A model generated the notes under the pieces. That model did no database searches and was not told the origin of the DNA. It saw nothing but the letters and a program-made list of their open reading frames with translations. A program made the position numbers and the translations under genes. Source: Acerihabitans sp015654925 (lineage in GTDB: Bacteria > Pseudomonadota > Gammaproteobacteria > Enterobacterales > Enterobacteriaceae). Taken from it: DNA of 64,000 nucleotides. The stretch covers positions 186,001 through 250,000 of the forward strand of contig NZ_CP178732.1 in the NCBI RefSeq assembly GCF_047324175.1, in the 5' to 3' direction. Below are positions 16,367-24,407 of this stretch, piece after piece (positions within the stretch are counted from its first letter, which is position 1; every line of letters starts with the position of its first letter).

Positions 16367-17521
16367 ATGGATGAGTTCAAGTCGGAAGACGAACTGAGAC
16401 CCGATAGCAGCGATCGCCGCCCACCCCGTCAGCGGAAGGGCCCTTCAGTTCCCAAAGTGGCCATGTCCAAGCAACATCTGATGATTGGCATCGGTATTCT
16501 GGTATTGCTGCTGCTGGTCATTGCCATTGGCTCGGCGTTAAAAGCCCCAACCCAGTCCGATGCCAACCAGCAAAACCCTAATGTAGCTGAAAAGAGCATC
16601 GATCTGCCCGGCGCCGCCAACACGGCAAACAATAACGGCACGCCCGTGCCCGACGCCGCCAATCCCGACGTGAACAGCCCCGGCAGTACCGGCACCACCA
16701 ACGGCGCCATCCCTGCTGGCACCGTCAATGGCAGCAACGGTACCGCCGCGCAGCCGCAAACCCTGAACGCGCCGCCGGTAGCCGCGACGCCGACCCAGGC
16801 CCCGCCGGTTACCGCGCCCGGAACCCAGCATCGTATCGATCTGCCGGGTAATATGGCCGATGCGTTATCCCAGCAAGGGGATAGGGTCAACGGCATGGCC
16901 CAGCAAATGAACAACGACCAGCCTGCGTCGACGCTGCCCACCGCGCCGGCTACGGTTGCACCGGCAGGCAAGGAACCGGCTCATAAGGCCGCCGCCGCCA
17001 CCAGCCGTCCCGCGGCCGCCCATAAAGCGCCCAAGCCGGTTGAGAAGGCGCCCCGCGTTGTCAGCCCGGCGCCGGCCCGCACCGTCAAGGCCCCCGCGGC
17101 GCAGCAGGTTGCTCCTTCTACCCCGGCGGGTTCAGCCCAGCACACGATGGTGATCCCGCCGAGCCATCCGACGGCCGCTGCCCAGCATGCTCCGGCCCCC
17201 GCGGCGGCAACCCAGCATGCCCCGGTGCCCGCCGCCGCAGCCGGGTCGATTCAAAGCGCCCCGGCTGGTTATTACACCGTGCAGATAAGCAGCGCTTCGC
17301 AGGCCACTACGCTCAATGCCTATGCCAAAAAGCAGCAGCTGAGCCAGTACTGGGTATATGAAACCCGGCGCGACGGCAAACCTTGGTATGTCCTGGTGAG
17401 CGGCGTCTATCCGTCTTCGGCCCAGGCCAAAAGCGCGGTGGCCCAATTACCGGCCGATATCCAGGCTAAAAAGCCGTGGGCCAGGGAAATAGGGCAGGTC
17501 AAACAGGATCAGAATAAATAG
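16367..17521 (+). CDS. damX: Cell-division SPOR-domain protein DamX
   Basis: Bitopic inner-membrane protein that binds septal peptidoglycan. It is 384 residues (E. coli 428). A charged cytoplasmic tail precedes a single membrane helix at about residues 37-58. A long Pro/Ala/Thr-rich periplasmic linker follows, then a C-terminal SPOR domain from about residue 302 (GYYTVQISSAS...) including WYVLVSGVY. The linker carries a 30-base tandem repeat. DamX precedes dam, as in E. coli. Confidence 0.95.
   Translation: MDEFKSEDELRPDSSDRRPPRQRKGPSVPKVAMSKQHLMIGIGILVLLLLVIAIGSALKAPTQSDANQQNPNVAEKSIDLPGAANTANNNGTPVPDAANPDVNSPGSTGTTNGAIPAGTVNGSNGTAAQPQTLNAPPVAATPTQAPPVTAPGTQHRIDLPGNMADALSQQGDRVNGMAQQMNNDQPASTLPTAPATVAPAGKEPAHKAAAATSRPAAAHKAPKPVEKAPRVVSPAPARTVKAPAAQQVAPSTPAGSAQHTMVIPPSHPTAAAQHAPAPAAATQHAPVPAAAAGSIQSAPAGYYTVQISSASQATTLNAYAKKQQLSQYWVYETRRDGKPWYVLVSGVYPSSAQAKSAVAQLPADIQAKKPWAREIGQVKQDQNK
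17181..17240 (+). repeat. Two 30-bp imperfect tandem repeats in the DamX linker
   Basis: Units 17181-17210 and 17211-17240 both begin CCCAGCATGC and encode QHAPAPAAAT and QHAPVPAAAA. They keep the reading frame and extend the Pro/Ala-rich periplasmic linker. This is typical of slippage in low-complexity coding DNA. Confidence 0.8.
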
Positions 17522-17603
17522 TTCCTGAATTTAGCGCTGCTGTATGGGTCTAAACAGAGTACAATCCGCGGCTCTTGAGAGTGTGTGAGTAACAATCGAC
17601 GGC

Positions 17604-18467
17604 ATGAAGAAGAACCGCGCGTTTTTAAAATGGGCAGGCGGGAAATATCCGCTAATTGAAGATATCCGCCGCCATTTACCCGCGGGGGATTGCCTGATCG
17701 AACCCTTCGTCGGCGCGGGGTCGGTGTTTCTTAACACCGACTACGAGAAGTACATCCTTGCTGATATCAACAGCGATCTAATCAACCTCTATAATATTGT
17801 CAAAGAGCGTACCGTCGAGTTCATTGGCGACGCTCGTTTACTGTTTGATGAAGACGCCAACACTTCGCTGATTTACTATCAATTACGTAGTGAATTTAAC
17901 CTTTGCACCGATGCTTATCGGCGCGCGATACTTTTTCTTTATCTCAATCGTCATTGTTATAACGGCCTGTGTCGTTATAACCTAAGCGGCGAGTTCAATG
18001 TGCCGTTCGGCCGCTATAAAAAACCGTATTTCCCGGAAAACGAGCTGCACTGGTTTGCTGAAAAATCGCAAAAAGCTATTTTTGTATGCGAGCATTACCA
18101 GCAGACGCTGGAAAAAGCCGCGCAGGGATCGGTGGTATATTGCGATCCGCCTTATGTGCCGTTGTCCACTACGGCAAATTTTATGGCTTATCATACCAAC
18201 AGCTTCAATAACCTTGAGCAGCAAAACCTGGCGCGGATCGCCTATCGGCTGGCCAGCGAAGAGCAGGTTCCGGTGTTGATCTCAAACCACGATACCGTGC
18301 TGACCCGGGAATGGTATTGTGACGCGGCGCTGCACGTGGTGAAAGGCCGGCGCACTATCAGCCGCAATATCCTCGGGCGCAGCAAAGTGGATGAACTGCT
18401 GGCGTTATATTATTACGCGGACCAGCCCCGCGCCGCGGATAGCGCCGATAAACAAGCCATTGACTGA
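17604..18467 (+). CDS. dam: DNA adenine methyltransferase Dam
   Basis: Methylates the adenine of GATC, marking the parental strand for mismatch repair and timing replication initiation. It is 287 residues. The AdoMet-binding motif is FVGAGS (within residues 35-40), and the catalytic DPPY is at 181-184. The target-recognition region SRNILGRSKVDELLALY lies near the C-terminus. The last 15 or so residues extend slightly beyond E. coli Dam. It lies 22 bases before rpe in the aroK-trpS gene run. Confidence 0.98.
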   Translation: MKKNRAFLKWAGGKYPLIEDIRRHLPAGDCLIEPFVGAGSVFLNTDYEKYILADINSDLINLYNIVKERTVEFIGDARLLFDEDANTSLIYYQLRSEFNLCTDAYRRAILFLYLNRHCYNGLCRYNLSGEFNVPFGRYKKPYFPENELHWFAEKSQKAIFVCEHYQQTLEKAAQGSVVYCDPPYVPLSTTANFMAYHTNSFNNLEQQNLARIAYRLASEEQVPVLISNHDTVLTREWYCDAALHVVKGRRTISRNILGRSKVDELLALYYYADQPRAADSADKQAID

Positions 18468-18489
18468 CCATTAATGATTGGAGACGCGG

Positions 18490-19239
18490 ATGAAAAAATT
18501 TTTAATCGCCCCATCCATCCTGTCGGCGGATTTCGCCCGCCTGGGTGAAGATACTGCCCGAGTATTGGCGGCCGGGGCCGATGTGGTGCATTTTGATGTG
18601 ATGGATAATCACTATGTACCCAACCTCACGATGGGACCGATGGTGCTCAAGGCCCTGCGCAATTACGGCATTACCGCCCCTATCGATGTGCATTTGATGG
18701 TCAAGCCGGTCGATCGTATCATTCCCGATTTTGCCGCCGCCGGGGCCAGCTATATCACCTTTCATCCCGAAGGTTCGGAGCATGTGCACCGCTCGCTGCA
18801 ACTGATAAAAGATCACGGTTGTAAAGCCGGTCTGGTGTTCAACCCCGCGACGCCCCTGAGCTACCTCGATTACGTCATGGATCAACTGGATGTCATTTTG
18901 CTGATGTCGGTGAATCCCGGTTTTGGCGGACAGTCGTTTATTCCCGGTACGCTGGATAAACTGCGCCAGGTGCGCCGGCTCATTGACGATAGCGGCCGCG
19001 ATATTCGCCTGGAAGTGGACGGCGGGGTCAAAATCGATAATATCGGCGCCATCGGCGCGGCCGGGGCGGATATGTTCGTCGCAGGGTCGGCGATCTTCGG
19101 CCATTCCGATTATCAATCGATCATCGAGTCCATGCGCCGCGAGTTAACGGTGAGCAGCCTTGAACCGGGCAGCAGTCTTGAGCCGGGTAGCAGCCATGAG
19201 CCGGGTAGCAGCCATGAGCCGGGTAATAGCCATGAGTAA
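18490..19239 (+). CDS. rpe: Ribulose-phosphate 3-epimerase with repeat-extended C-terminus
   Basis: Interconverts ribulose 5-phosphate and xylulose 5-phosphate in the pentose phosphate pathway. The start at 18490 (MKKFLIAPSILSADF) matches the family; an ATG 12 bases upstream adds four residues with no support. Metal/catalytic residues H34, D36 and H68 and the LEVDGGV motif are present. The barrel ends at MRRELTV, the normal end of the family. A tail of SSLEPG/SSHEPG six-residue repeats ending NSHE follows, making 249 residues against 225 in E. coli. The tail is encoded by an 18-bp tandem array shared with the gph start region. Confidence 0.96.
   Translation: MKKFLIAPSILSADFARLGEDTARVLAAGADVVHFDVMDNHYVPNLTMGPMVLKALRNYGITAPIDVHLMVKPVDRIIPDFAAAGASYITFHPEGSEHVHRSLQLIKDHGCKAGLVFNPATPLSYLDYVMDQLDVILLMSVNPGFGGQSFIPGTLDKLRQVRRLIDDSGRDIRLEVDGGVKIDNIGAIGAAGADMFVAGSAIFGHSDYQSIIESMRRELTVSSLEPGSSLEPGSSHEPGSSHEPGNSHE
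19153..19236 (+). repeat. 18-bp tandem array across the rpe/gph junction
   Basis: Four full units (19153-19170, 19171-19188, 19189-19206, 19207-19224) and a 12-base fifth unit (19225-19236) end at the rpe stop. Consensus unit: AGCAGCCATGAGCCGGGT. Units three and four are identical. In the rpe frame each encodes SSHEPG or SSLEPG. In the gph frame units 3, 4 and 5 each present an ATG (19196, 19214, 19232). The array appears to be a duplication of the ancestral rpe-gph overlap, where E. coli Rpe ends in SHE. Confidence 0.93.
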
Positions 19240-19930
19240 TCTGGCGAAAATCCGCGGCCTGGCCTTCGACCTCGACGGCACCCTCACCGATACCGCCCCG
19301 GGCCTGAGCAGCGCCCTCGACCAGGCCCTGCAGGCGCAGGGGCTTGCCCCGGCGGGGCAGGCATTGGTCTCCACCTGGATCGGCAACGGCGCCGACAAAC
19401 TGGTCGAGCGCGCCCTGATTTGGGCGGGCGCCCAGCCTGAAGCGGCGTTATGTCGCGAAACCCGGGTGCTGTTCGACCAGTTTTATGCCCGCACCGTGGA
19501 GCAGGGCAGCCGGCTGTTCCCGCAGGTGAAAGAGACCCTGGCCCTGTTGGCCGCCCAAGGCTGGCCCATGGCGGTTGTCACCAACAAGCCTACGCCGTTT
19601 GTGGCCCCCTTGCTGGCTTCGCTGGGCATCGACAGCTATTTCTCGCTGATTATCGGCGGCGATGACGTGGCGGCGAAAAAACCCCATCCGGCGCCCATCT
19701 ATCTGGTGCTGGGCAAGCTGGGACTGTATGTGGACGAACTGCTGTTTGTCGGTGATTCACGCAACGACATCGTGGCGGCCAAGGCGGCCGGCTGTCCTTG
19801 CGTCGGCATGACCTATGGTTACAACTACGGCGAAGCGATCACCCTGAGCCATCCGGATTACATCCTGGATCGTTTTGCCGATCTTCTGCCCATTCTTGGG
19901 TTGTCATCTTTAGATAATCAGGAAGCGTAA
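19232..19930 (+). CDS. gph: Phosphoglycolate phosphatase (HAD family)
   Basis: Removes phosphate from 2-phosphoglycolate formed during DNA repair. The chosen start at 19232 gives MSNLAKIRGLAFDLDGTL, matching E. coli spacing to motif I, and yields 232 residues. In-frame ATGs at 19196 and 19214 and an earlier frame opening at 19160 would add 12, 6 or 24 repeat-encoded residues. HAD motif I is DLDGTLTD, motif II VVTNKPTP, motif III KKPHPAP, and motif IV FVGDSRNDI. It lacks the roughly 20-residue cap insertion seen in E. coli. It overlaps the rpe stop. Confidence 0.94.
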   Translation: MSNLAKIRGLAFDLDGTLTDTAPGLSSALDQALQAQGLAPAGQALVSTWIGNGADKLVERALIWAGAQPEAALCRETRVLFDQFYARTVEQGSRLFPQVKETLALLAAQGWPMAVVTNKPTPFVAPLLASLGIDSYFSLIIGGDDVAAKKPHPAPIYLVLGKLGLYVDELLFVGDSRNDIVAAKAAGCPCVGMTYGYNYGEAITLSHPDYILDRFADLLPILGLSSLDNQEA

Positions 19931-19931
19931 A

Positions 19932-20936
19932 ATGAGTAAGCCCATAGTATTTAGCGGCGCGCAGCCGTCAGGCGAACTGACCATCGGCAACTATATGGGT
20001 GCGCTGCGTCAGTGGGTAAATATGCAAGACGAGTACGACTGTATTTACTGCATTGTCGACCTGCATGCCATTACCGCGCGGCAAGATGCGCAGAAATTAC
20101 GCCACGCCACGCTGGATCTGCTGGCGTTGTATCTGGCCTGCGGCATCGACCCGAATAAAAGCACCATTTTTGTCCAGTCCCACGTGCCGCAGCATACGCA
20201 ACTGAGCTGGCTGCTGAACTGCTATACCTATTTCGGCGAGCTGAGCCGCATGACGCAGTTCAAGGATAAATCCGCCCGTTATGCCGACAATATCAACGCC
20301 GGGCTGTTTGATTACCCGGTGCTGATGGCGGCGGATATTCTGCTCTATCAGAGTAACCAGGTGCCGGTGGGCGAGGACCAGAAACAGCATCTGGAGCTGA
20401 GCCGCGATATCGCCCAGCGTTTTAATGCGCTTTACGGCGATATTTTTACCCAGCCCGAACCCTTTATCCCCAAATCCGGCGCACGCGTGATGTCCCTGCT
20501 GGACCCGACCAAAAAAATGTCCAAGTCCGATGACAACCGCAATAATGTGATCACGCTGCTTGAAGACCCGAAATCGGTGGTGAAAAAACTCAAGCGCGCC
20601 ATGACCGACTCCGACGAGCCGCCGGTGGTGCGTTACGATCCCAAGGCCAAACCGGGCGTGTCGAACCTGCTGGATATTCTCAGCGGCGTCACCGGTAAAC
20701 CCATCGCCGAACTGGAGCGGGAGTTTGACGGTAAAATGTACGGCCACCTCAAAGGCGCGGTGGCGGACGCCGTATCCGGCATGTTGATCGACTTGCAGGA
20801 ACGTTTTCACCATTATCGCGCCAACGATGACCTGCTCAACCAGATTATGCGCGACGGCGCGGCTAAAGCCAGCGCGCGCGCGCAGCAAACGCTGGATAAG
20901 GTTTACCAGGCCGTGGGTTTCGTACCCCGTCCGTAA
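19932..20936 (+). CDS. trpS: Tryptophanyl-tRNA synthetase
   Basis: Class I aminoacyl-tRNA synthetase charging tRNA-Trp. It is 334 residues, the standard length. The HIGH-type motif is in SGAQPSGELTIGNYMG near the N-terminus, and the KMSKS motif is in PTKKMSKSDDN near residue 197. It is almost collinear with E. coli TrpS. It begins one base after the gph stop, so the two are translated together. It is the last gene of the aroK-trpS series and is followed by a hairpin terminator. Confidence 0.98.
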   Translation: MSKPIVFSGAQPSGELTIGNYMGALRQWVNMQDEYDCIYCIVDLHAITARQDAQKLRHATLDLLALYLACGIDPNKSTIFVQSHVPQHTQLSWLLNCYTYFGELSRMTQFKDKSARYADNINAGLFDYPVLMAADILLYQSNQVPVGEDQKQHLELSRDIAQRFNALYGDIFTQPEPFIPKSGARVMSLLDPTKKMSKSDDNRNNVITLLEDPKSVVKKLKRAMTDSDEPPVVRYDPKAKPGVSNLLDILSGVTGKPIAELEREFDGKMYGHLKGAVADAVSGMLIDLQERFHHYRANDDLLNQIMRDGAAKASARAQQTLDKVYQAVGFVPRP

Positions 20937-21041
20937 GGCGATTTTTCCCGCCGGGCCGGTTGGTCCGTCCCGGCGCCGGTGTCCCACCTCAATCCGGCTA
21001 TCAATTGCGCTATTCGTCGCCCCATCAATCGTCCTCTTCGA

Positions 21042-21074
21042 CCCGCCGGCGAATATGCCGGCGGGCGGCGCTTT
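21042..21074 (+). terminator. Likely terminator after trpS
   Basis: CCCGCCGGC at 21042-21050 pairs perfectly with GCCGGCGGG at 21057-21065 around a six-base loop. It is followed after a few bases by CTTTTC. It stands in the 213-bp gap between trpS and codA and probably ends the trpS transcript. The T run is short and offset. Confidence 0.6.
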
Positions 21075-21149
21075 TCATGTAAATTGGCCGCCGGGTGCGC
21101 TAAGCTTTGCTTAATAACCGTCCCTCCCCGCCGCGTAATGAGGTGAACC

Positions 21150-22433
21150 GTGTCAAAGCCGTCGCTGCAAATAATCAATAATGTCCGATTGCCCCAGCGT
21201 GAAGGTCTATGGCTGATAGAAATAGATCGGGAGCGCATAGGGCGAATACGCGCCGCGCAAGCGCGGCCGGATACCTCCCCGGACGTGCTGGATGCTCAGG
21301 GCGGACTGGCGATACCGCCGTTTGTCGAACCGCATATCCATTTGGATACCACGCAAACCGCCGGCGATCCGCATTGGAACCAGTCCGGCACCCTGTTCGA
21401 GGGAATAGAACGTTGGGCGGAACGTAAGGCGCTGCTGTCCCATGAGGATGTTAAACAGCGCGCCTGGCAGACGCTGAAATGGCAAATCGCCAACGGCATT
21501 CAGCATGTGCGCAGTCATGTGGACGTATCCGACCCCACCCTGACGGCGCTCAAGGCCATGCTGGAGATTAAGGCGGAGGTGGCGCCATGGGTGGATTTGC
21601 AACTGGTGGCCTTCCCGCAGGAAGGTATTTTGTCATATCCGCAGGGCGAAGCCCTGTTGGAGGAGGCGCTGCGTTTGGGCGCCGATGTGGTGGGCGCCAT
21701 CCCGCATTTTGAATTTACCCGCGAGTATGGGGTAGAGTCGCTGCACAAAGCCTTTGGCCTGGCGCAGAAATACGATCGCCTGGTGGATGTGCACTGCGAT
21801 GAGATCGACGATGAGCAGTCGCGTTTTGTGGAAACCGTCGCGGCGCTGGCGCACCGCGACGGCATGGGCGCGCGGGTCACCGCCAGCCACACCACCGCGA
21901 TGCACTCCTACAACGGCGCCTATACCGCGCGCCTGTTCCGGCTGCTGAAATTATCCGGCATCAATTTCGTGGCCAATCCCCTGGTGAATATCCATTTGCA
22001 GGGCCGCTTCGACGATTATCCCAAGCGCCGGGGAGTGACGCGGGTCAAGGAACTGATGGCGGCGGGCATCAACGTCTGCTTTGGCCATGACGATGTGTTT
22101 GACCCCTGGTATCCGCTGGGTACCGGCAATATGTTGCAAGTTCTGCACATGGGGCTGCACGTTTGCCAGCTAATGGGCTATGAGCAAATCAACCAGGGCC
22201 TGGATCTGATTACGGTCAACAGCGCCAAAACCCTGCATTTGACCGACTATGGTATCGCGTCGGGCAACAGCGCCAACGTGGTGATCCTGCCGGCGGAAAA
22301 TGGTTTTGACGCCGTACGGCGGCAGACCCCGCCGCGCTACGTTATCCGTCGGGGACGGATAATTGCCGAAACGCGGCCCGCGCAAACCACGCTGTTTCTG
22401 GATACAGCGGAAAACGTCGATTTTAAACGCTAA
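21150..22433 (+). CDS. codA: Cytosine deaminase
   Basis: Amidohydrolase that converts cytosine to uracil and ammonia for pyrimidine salvage. It is 427 residues, exactly the E. coli CodA length and highly similar. Metal-binding residues are H62 and H64 in EPHIHLD, the histidine in DVHCDEIDDEQ, and the aspartate in GHDDVFDPWYPLG. No codB cytosine permease is adjacent, unlike the E. coli codBA operon. The gene occupies the trpS-tsgA interval, where E. coli has other genes, so it is probably a lineage-specific insertion. Its 3' end overlaps the convergent regulator gene by four bases. Confidence 0.96.
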   Translation: MSKPSLQIINNVRLPQREGLWLIEIDRERIGRIRAAQARPDTSPDVLDAQGGLAIPPFVEPHIHLDTTQTAGDPHWNQSGTLFEGIERWAERKALLSHEDVKQRAWQTLKWQIANGIQHVRSHVDVSDPTLTALKAMLEIKAEVAPWVDLQLVAFPQEGILSYPQGEALLEEALRLGADVVGAIPHFEFTREYGVESLHKAFGLAQKYDRLVDVHCDEIDDEQSRFVETVAALAHRDGMGARVTASHTTAMHSYNGAYTARLFRLLKLSGINFVANPLVNIHLQGRFDDYPKRRGVTRVKELMAAGINVCFGHDDVFDPWYPLGTGNMLQVLHMGLHVCQLMGYEQINQGLDLITVNSAKTLHLTDYGIASGNSANVVILPAENGFDAVRRQTPPRYVIRRGRIIAETRPAQTTLFLDTAENVDFKR

Positions 22434-23854
22434 GGATTCACCTCGTTTAGCTGCTGCTTGATGGTATCGCCTATGGTTTTCACCGCCGCCTCGATGTCAT
22501 CGGTAAGCTGGATGGCAAAACTCAGGCGCAGGCAGTGGCGATATTTGCCGGAGGCGGAAAATACCGGGCCAACGGCAATCTGGATCGACAGTTTTTCCAA
22601 GTGGCGGTTGAGGCGCAGGGAATCGAAATGCGCGGGCAATTCTATCCACATCAAAAATCCCCCCTGCGGCCGGCTGACCCGCGTTTGCGGCGGGAAATAC
22701 GCCTTGACCCAGTTGGTCATAATGTCGCAGTTGAGCTGATAGCGGGCGCGCATGCGCCGCAGATGCTTGAGGTAATATCCGCCCCGGACAAATTCGGCTA
22801 CCGCCAGCTGGGGTTGCAGGGCAGTGGCGCCGGTGCCGATGTACTTCATATGAATCACTTTTTCCATGTAGCGACCGGGAACAATCCAGCCGACCCGCAG
22901 CCCCGGCGCCAGGGTTTTGGAAAATGAACTGCACAACAGCACCCGTCCGTCTTCGTCGAAGGATTTTATCGTATGCGGGCGGGGATAGCGGTAGGCGAGA
23001 TCGCCATAAACATCATCTTCGATAATCGGCGTATCGTAGCGCTGCGCCAGGCATAGCAGCGCCTGCTTGTGGGTATCGGGCATAATATAACCCAGCGGAT
23101 TATTACAGTTCGGCGTGACCTGGATGGCCTTGATCGGCCATTGTTCCAGCGCCAGCTCCAACGCTTCCAGGCTAATGCCGGTTACCGGATCGGTGGGGAT
23201 TTCCAACGCTTTGATGCCAAAGGCCTTCAGGGTTTGCGTGACGCCGTGGAAACTGGGCGAGTCCACCGCCACGATATCCCCTGCCTGGCACAAGGCATGG
23301 ATGGCAATCGACAACGCTTCATGGCAACCGGTGGTGATCATGATATCTTCCGGCAACAGCAGGCTGCCGCTGTCCACCAGCAGGCGGGCAATCTGCTCGC
23401 GCAACGTCGGGGCGCCGGCGATATCGCCATAGTTCATACCGCGCAAATCGGAATGCAGGGCGGAGCGGCTGAGCAGTTTCATCAGCGGCCTGAGGGTTGG
23501 GGAAGTAATATCCGGCATACCAGGACCCAGATGCACCATCCCGTCATTCGGGTCCGATCGCAGCAGCTTAAGCACCAGATCCCACTGGGAAATCTCCACC
23601 GGCCGCTGGGCCGGGCGGCACATGGCGGGCAGGGCGGCCAGCTCATGCTTTTGGCTGACAAAATAGCCGGACTTGGGCCGCGCCTCGATCAACCGCCGAT
23701 CTTCCAATACCCGGTACGCCTGCTGCACGGTGCTGATGCTCACCGCATGTTCCAGGCTCAGCGCCCGTACCGACGGCAACCGCTGCCCGCAGGTATATAA
23801 CCCTTGTTCAATACGTTCGCCGATGATACCGGCCAGATTATCGTAACGCGTCAT
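22430..23854 (-). CDS. yjiR: MocR-type (GntR-aminotransferase) regulator, YjiR-like
   Basis: A transcription factor with an N-terminal winged helix (about residues 1-65; RLPSVRALSLEHAVSISTVQQAYRVLE) fused to a fold-type I aminotransferase domain. The PLP-binding lysine is K313 in SSFSKTLAPGLRVGW. Length (474) and sequence, including the opening MTRY-LA, match E. coli YjiR (470). The yjiS-like gene is divergent, as in E. coli, which supports orthology. MocR proteins sense PLP or amino compounds; the ligand here is unknown. Repeated TACAGAT sites upstream are candidate operators. Confidence 0.9.
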   Translation of the reverse strand: MTRYDNLAGIIGERIEQGLYTCGQRLPSVRALSLEHAVSISTVQQAYRVLEDRRLIEARPKSGYFVSQKHELAALPAMCRPAQRPVEISQWDLVLKLLRSDPNDGMVHLGPGMPDITSPTLRPLMKLLSRSALHSDLRGMNYGDIAGAPTLREQIARLLVDSGSLLLPEDIMITTGCHEALSIAIHALCQAGDIVAVDSPSFHGVTQTLKAFGIKALEIPTDPVTGISLEALELALEQWPIKAIQVTPNCNNPLGYIMPDTHKQALLCLAQRYDTPIIEDDVYGDLAYRYPRPHTIKSFDEDGRVLLCSSFSKTLAPGLRVGWIVPGRYMEKVIHMKYIGTGATALQPQLAVAEFVRGGYYLKHLRRMRARYQLNCDIMTNWVKAYFPPQTRVSRPQGGFLMWIELPAHFDSLRLNRHLEKLSIQIAVGPVFSASGKYRHCLRLSFAIQLTDDIEAAVKTIGDTIKQQLNEVNP

Positions 23855-23863
23855 GGCAGCCTC

Positions 23864-23976
23864 ATACAGATTGTTTTTTTATGGCATCGAGCAATACAGA
23901 TCGGATGAAATCATAGCATGACAGCGCGGGTTTTCTCTTTTTGTATGGTAAAAAAAATTAATTTCTGAATCTGTAC
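23864..23976. promoter_or_regulatory. Repeated TACAGAT motifs in the yjiR/yjiS intergenic region
   Basis: ATACAGAT occurs at 23864-23871 and again at 23894-23901, exactly 30 bases later and in the same orientation. An inverted copy, ATCTGTAC, lies at 23969-23976. MocR regulators usually bind spaced direct repeats between their own gene and a divergent target, so these are candidate YjiR operators. The spacing corresponds to about three helical turns. Confidence 0.55.
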
Positions 23977-24030
23977 GGTCTGCGGCGGCTACTGCATGCT
24001 AGTTACTCCACCGGACATCGAGGAGCAACT

Positions 24031-24279
24031 ATGAGAAACCCGCCAAATGTGAACCGATCTATTGCCGCGCAGTGCGATCCGCGCCAAACAATCGCGGGCG
24101 ACCACCCCTTTGGGAAGGAGCACTCGGTCACGCATTACCTGGCCAGGCAATACCTGGCGCTGAAAAGCTGGTATGAGCGCCGGCGCAACCGCCGCATCCT
24201 GCTGGCGCTGAGCGACGATCAGCTAAAGGATATCGGCATCTCCCGCAGCGACGTGTTGGATTATGACGATAAATCTTAA
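24031..24279 (+). CDS. yjiS: DUF1127 small protein, YjiS-like
   Basis: 82 residues. The C-terminal half is the DUF1127 domain: WYERRRNRRILLALSDDQLKDIGISRSDV. This short arginine-rich helical domain is found in E. coli YjiS and many alpha- and gammaproteobacterial proteins, some of which bind RNA or affect phosphate and carbon metabolism. The first 35 or so residues are unlike E. coli YjiS (54 residues). The chosen ATG has a good GAGGAG ribosome site. It is divergent from the yjiR-like regulator, as in E. coli, and a regulatory link is inferred. Confidence 0.85.
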   Translation: MRNPPNVNRSIAAQCDPRQTIAGDHPFGKEHSVTHYLARQYLALKSWYERRRNRRILLALSDDQLKDIGISRSDVLDYDDKS

Positions 24280-24407
24280 TGCCTGTCGCCGGGCGACGGC
24301 CGTATCATCCGCCGCCCGGCGCCCCCTATTTCCGGCGCCCGCCTTTTCCCCGCGGACGTCGGGCGTCGAGTTTTCCGCACGATGGCCCCATAGGGATTGA
24401 ATACCCC

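Noticed and set aside
16960..17240. Possible CRISPR-like or other repeat array in damX
   Set aside because: The repeated units are in-frame Pro/Ala codons of the linker; there are no spacers and no cas genes.
19160..19231. Longer Gph N-terminus from the first in-frame ATG at 19160
   Set aside because: The added residues come wholly from the tandem repeat, and the start at 19232 gives the expected distance to HAD motif I. The upstream ATGs may still be used at low level.
20097..20987. 296-codon minus-strand open frame across trpS
   Set aside because: Complete overlap with trpS; the amino-acid composition is typical of reverse-frame artefacts.
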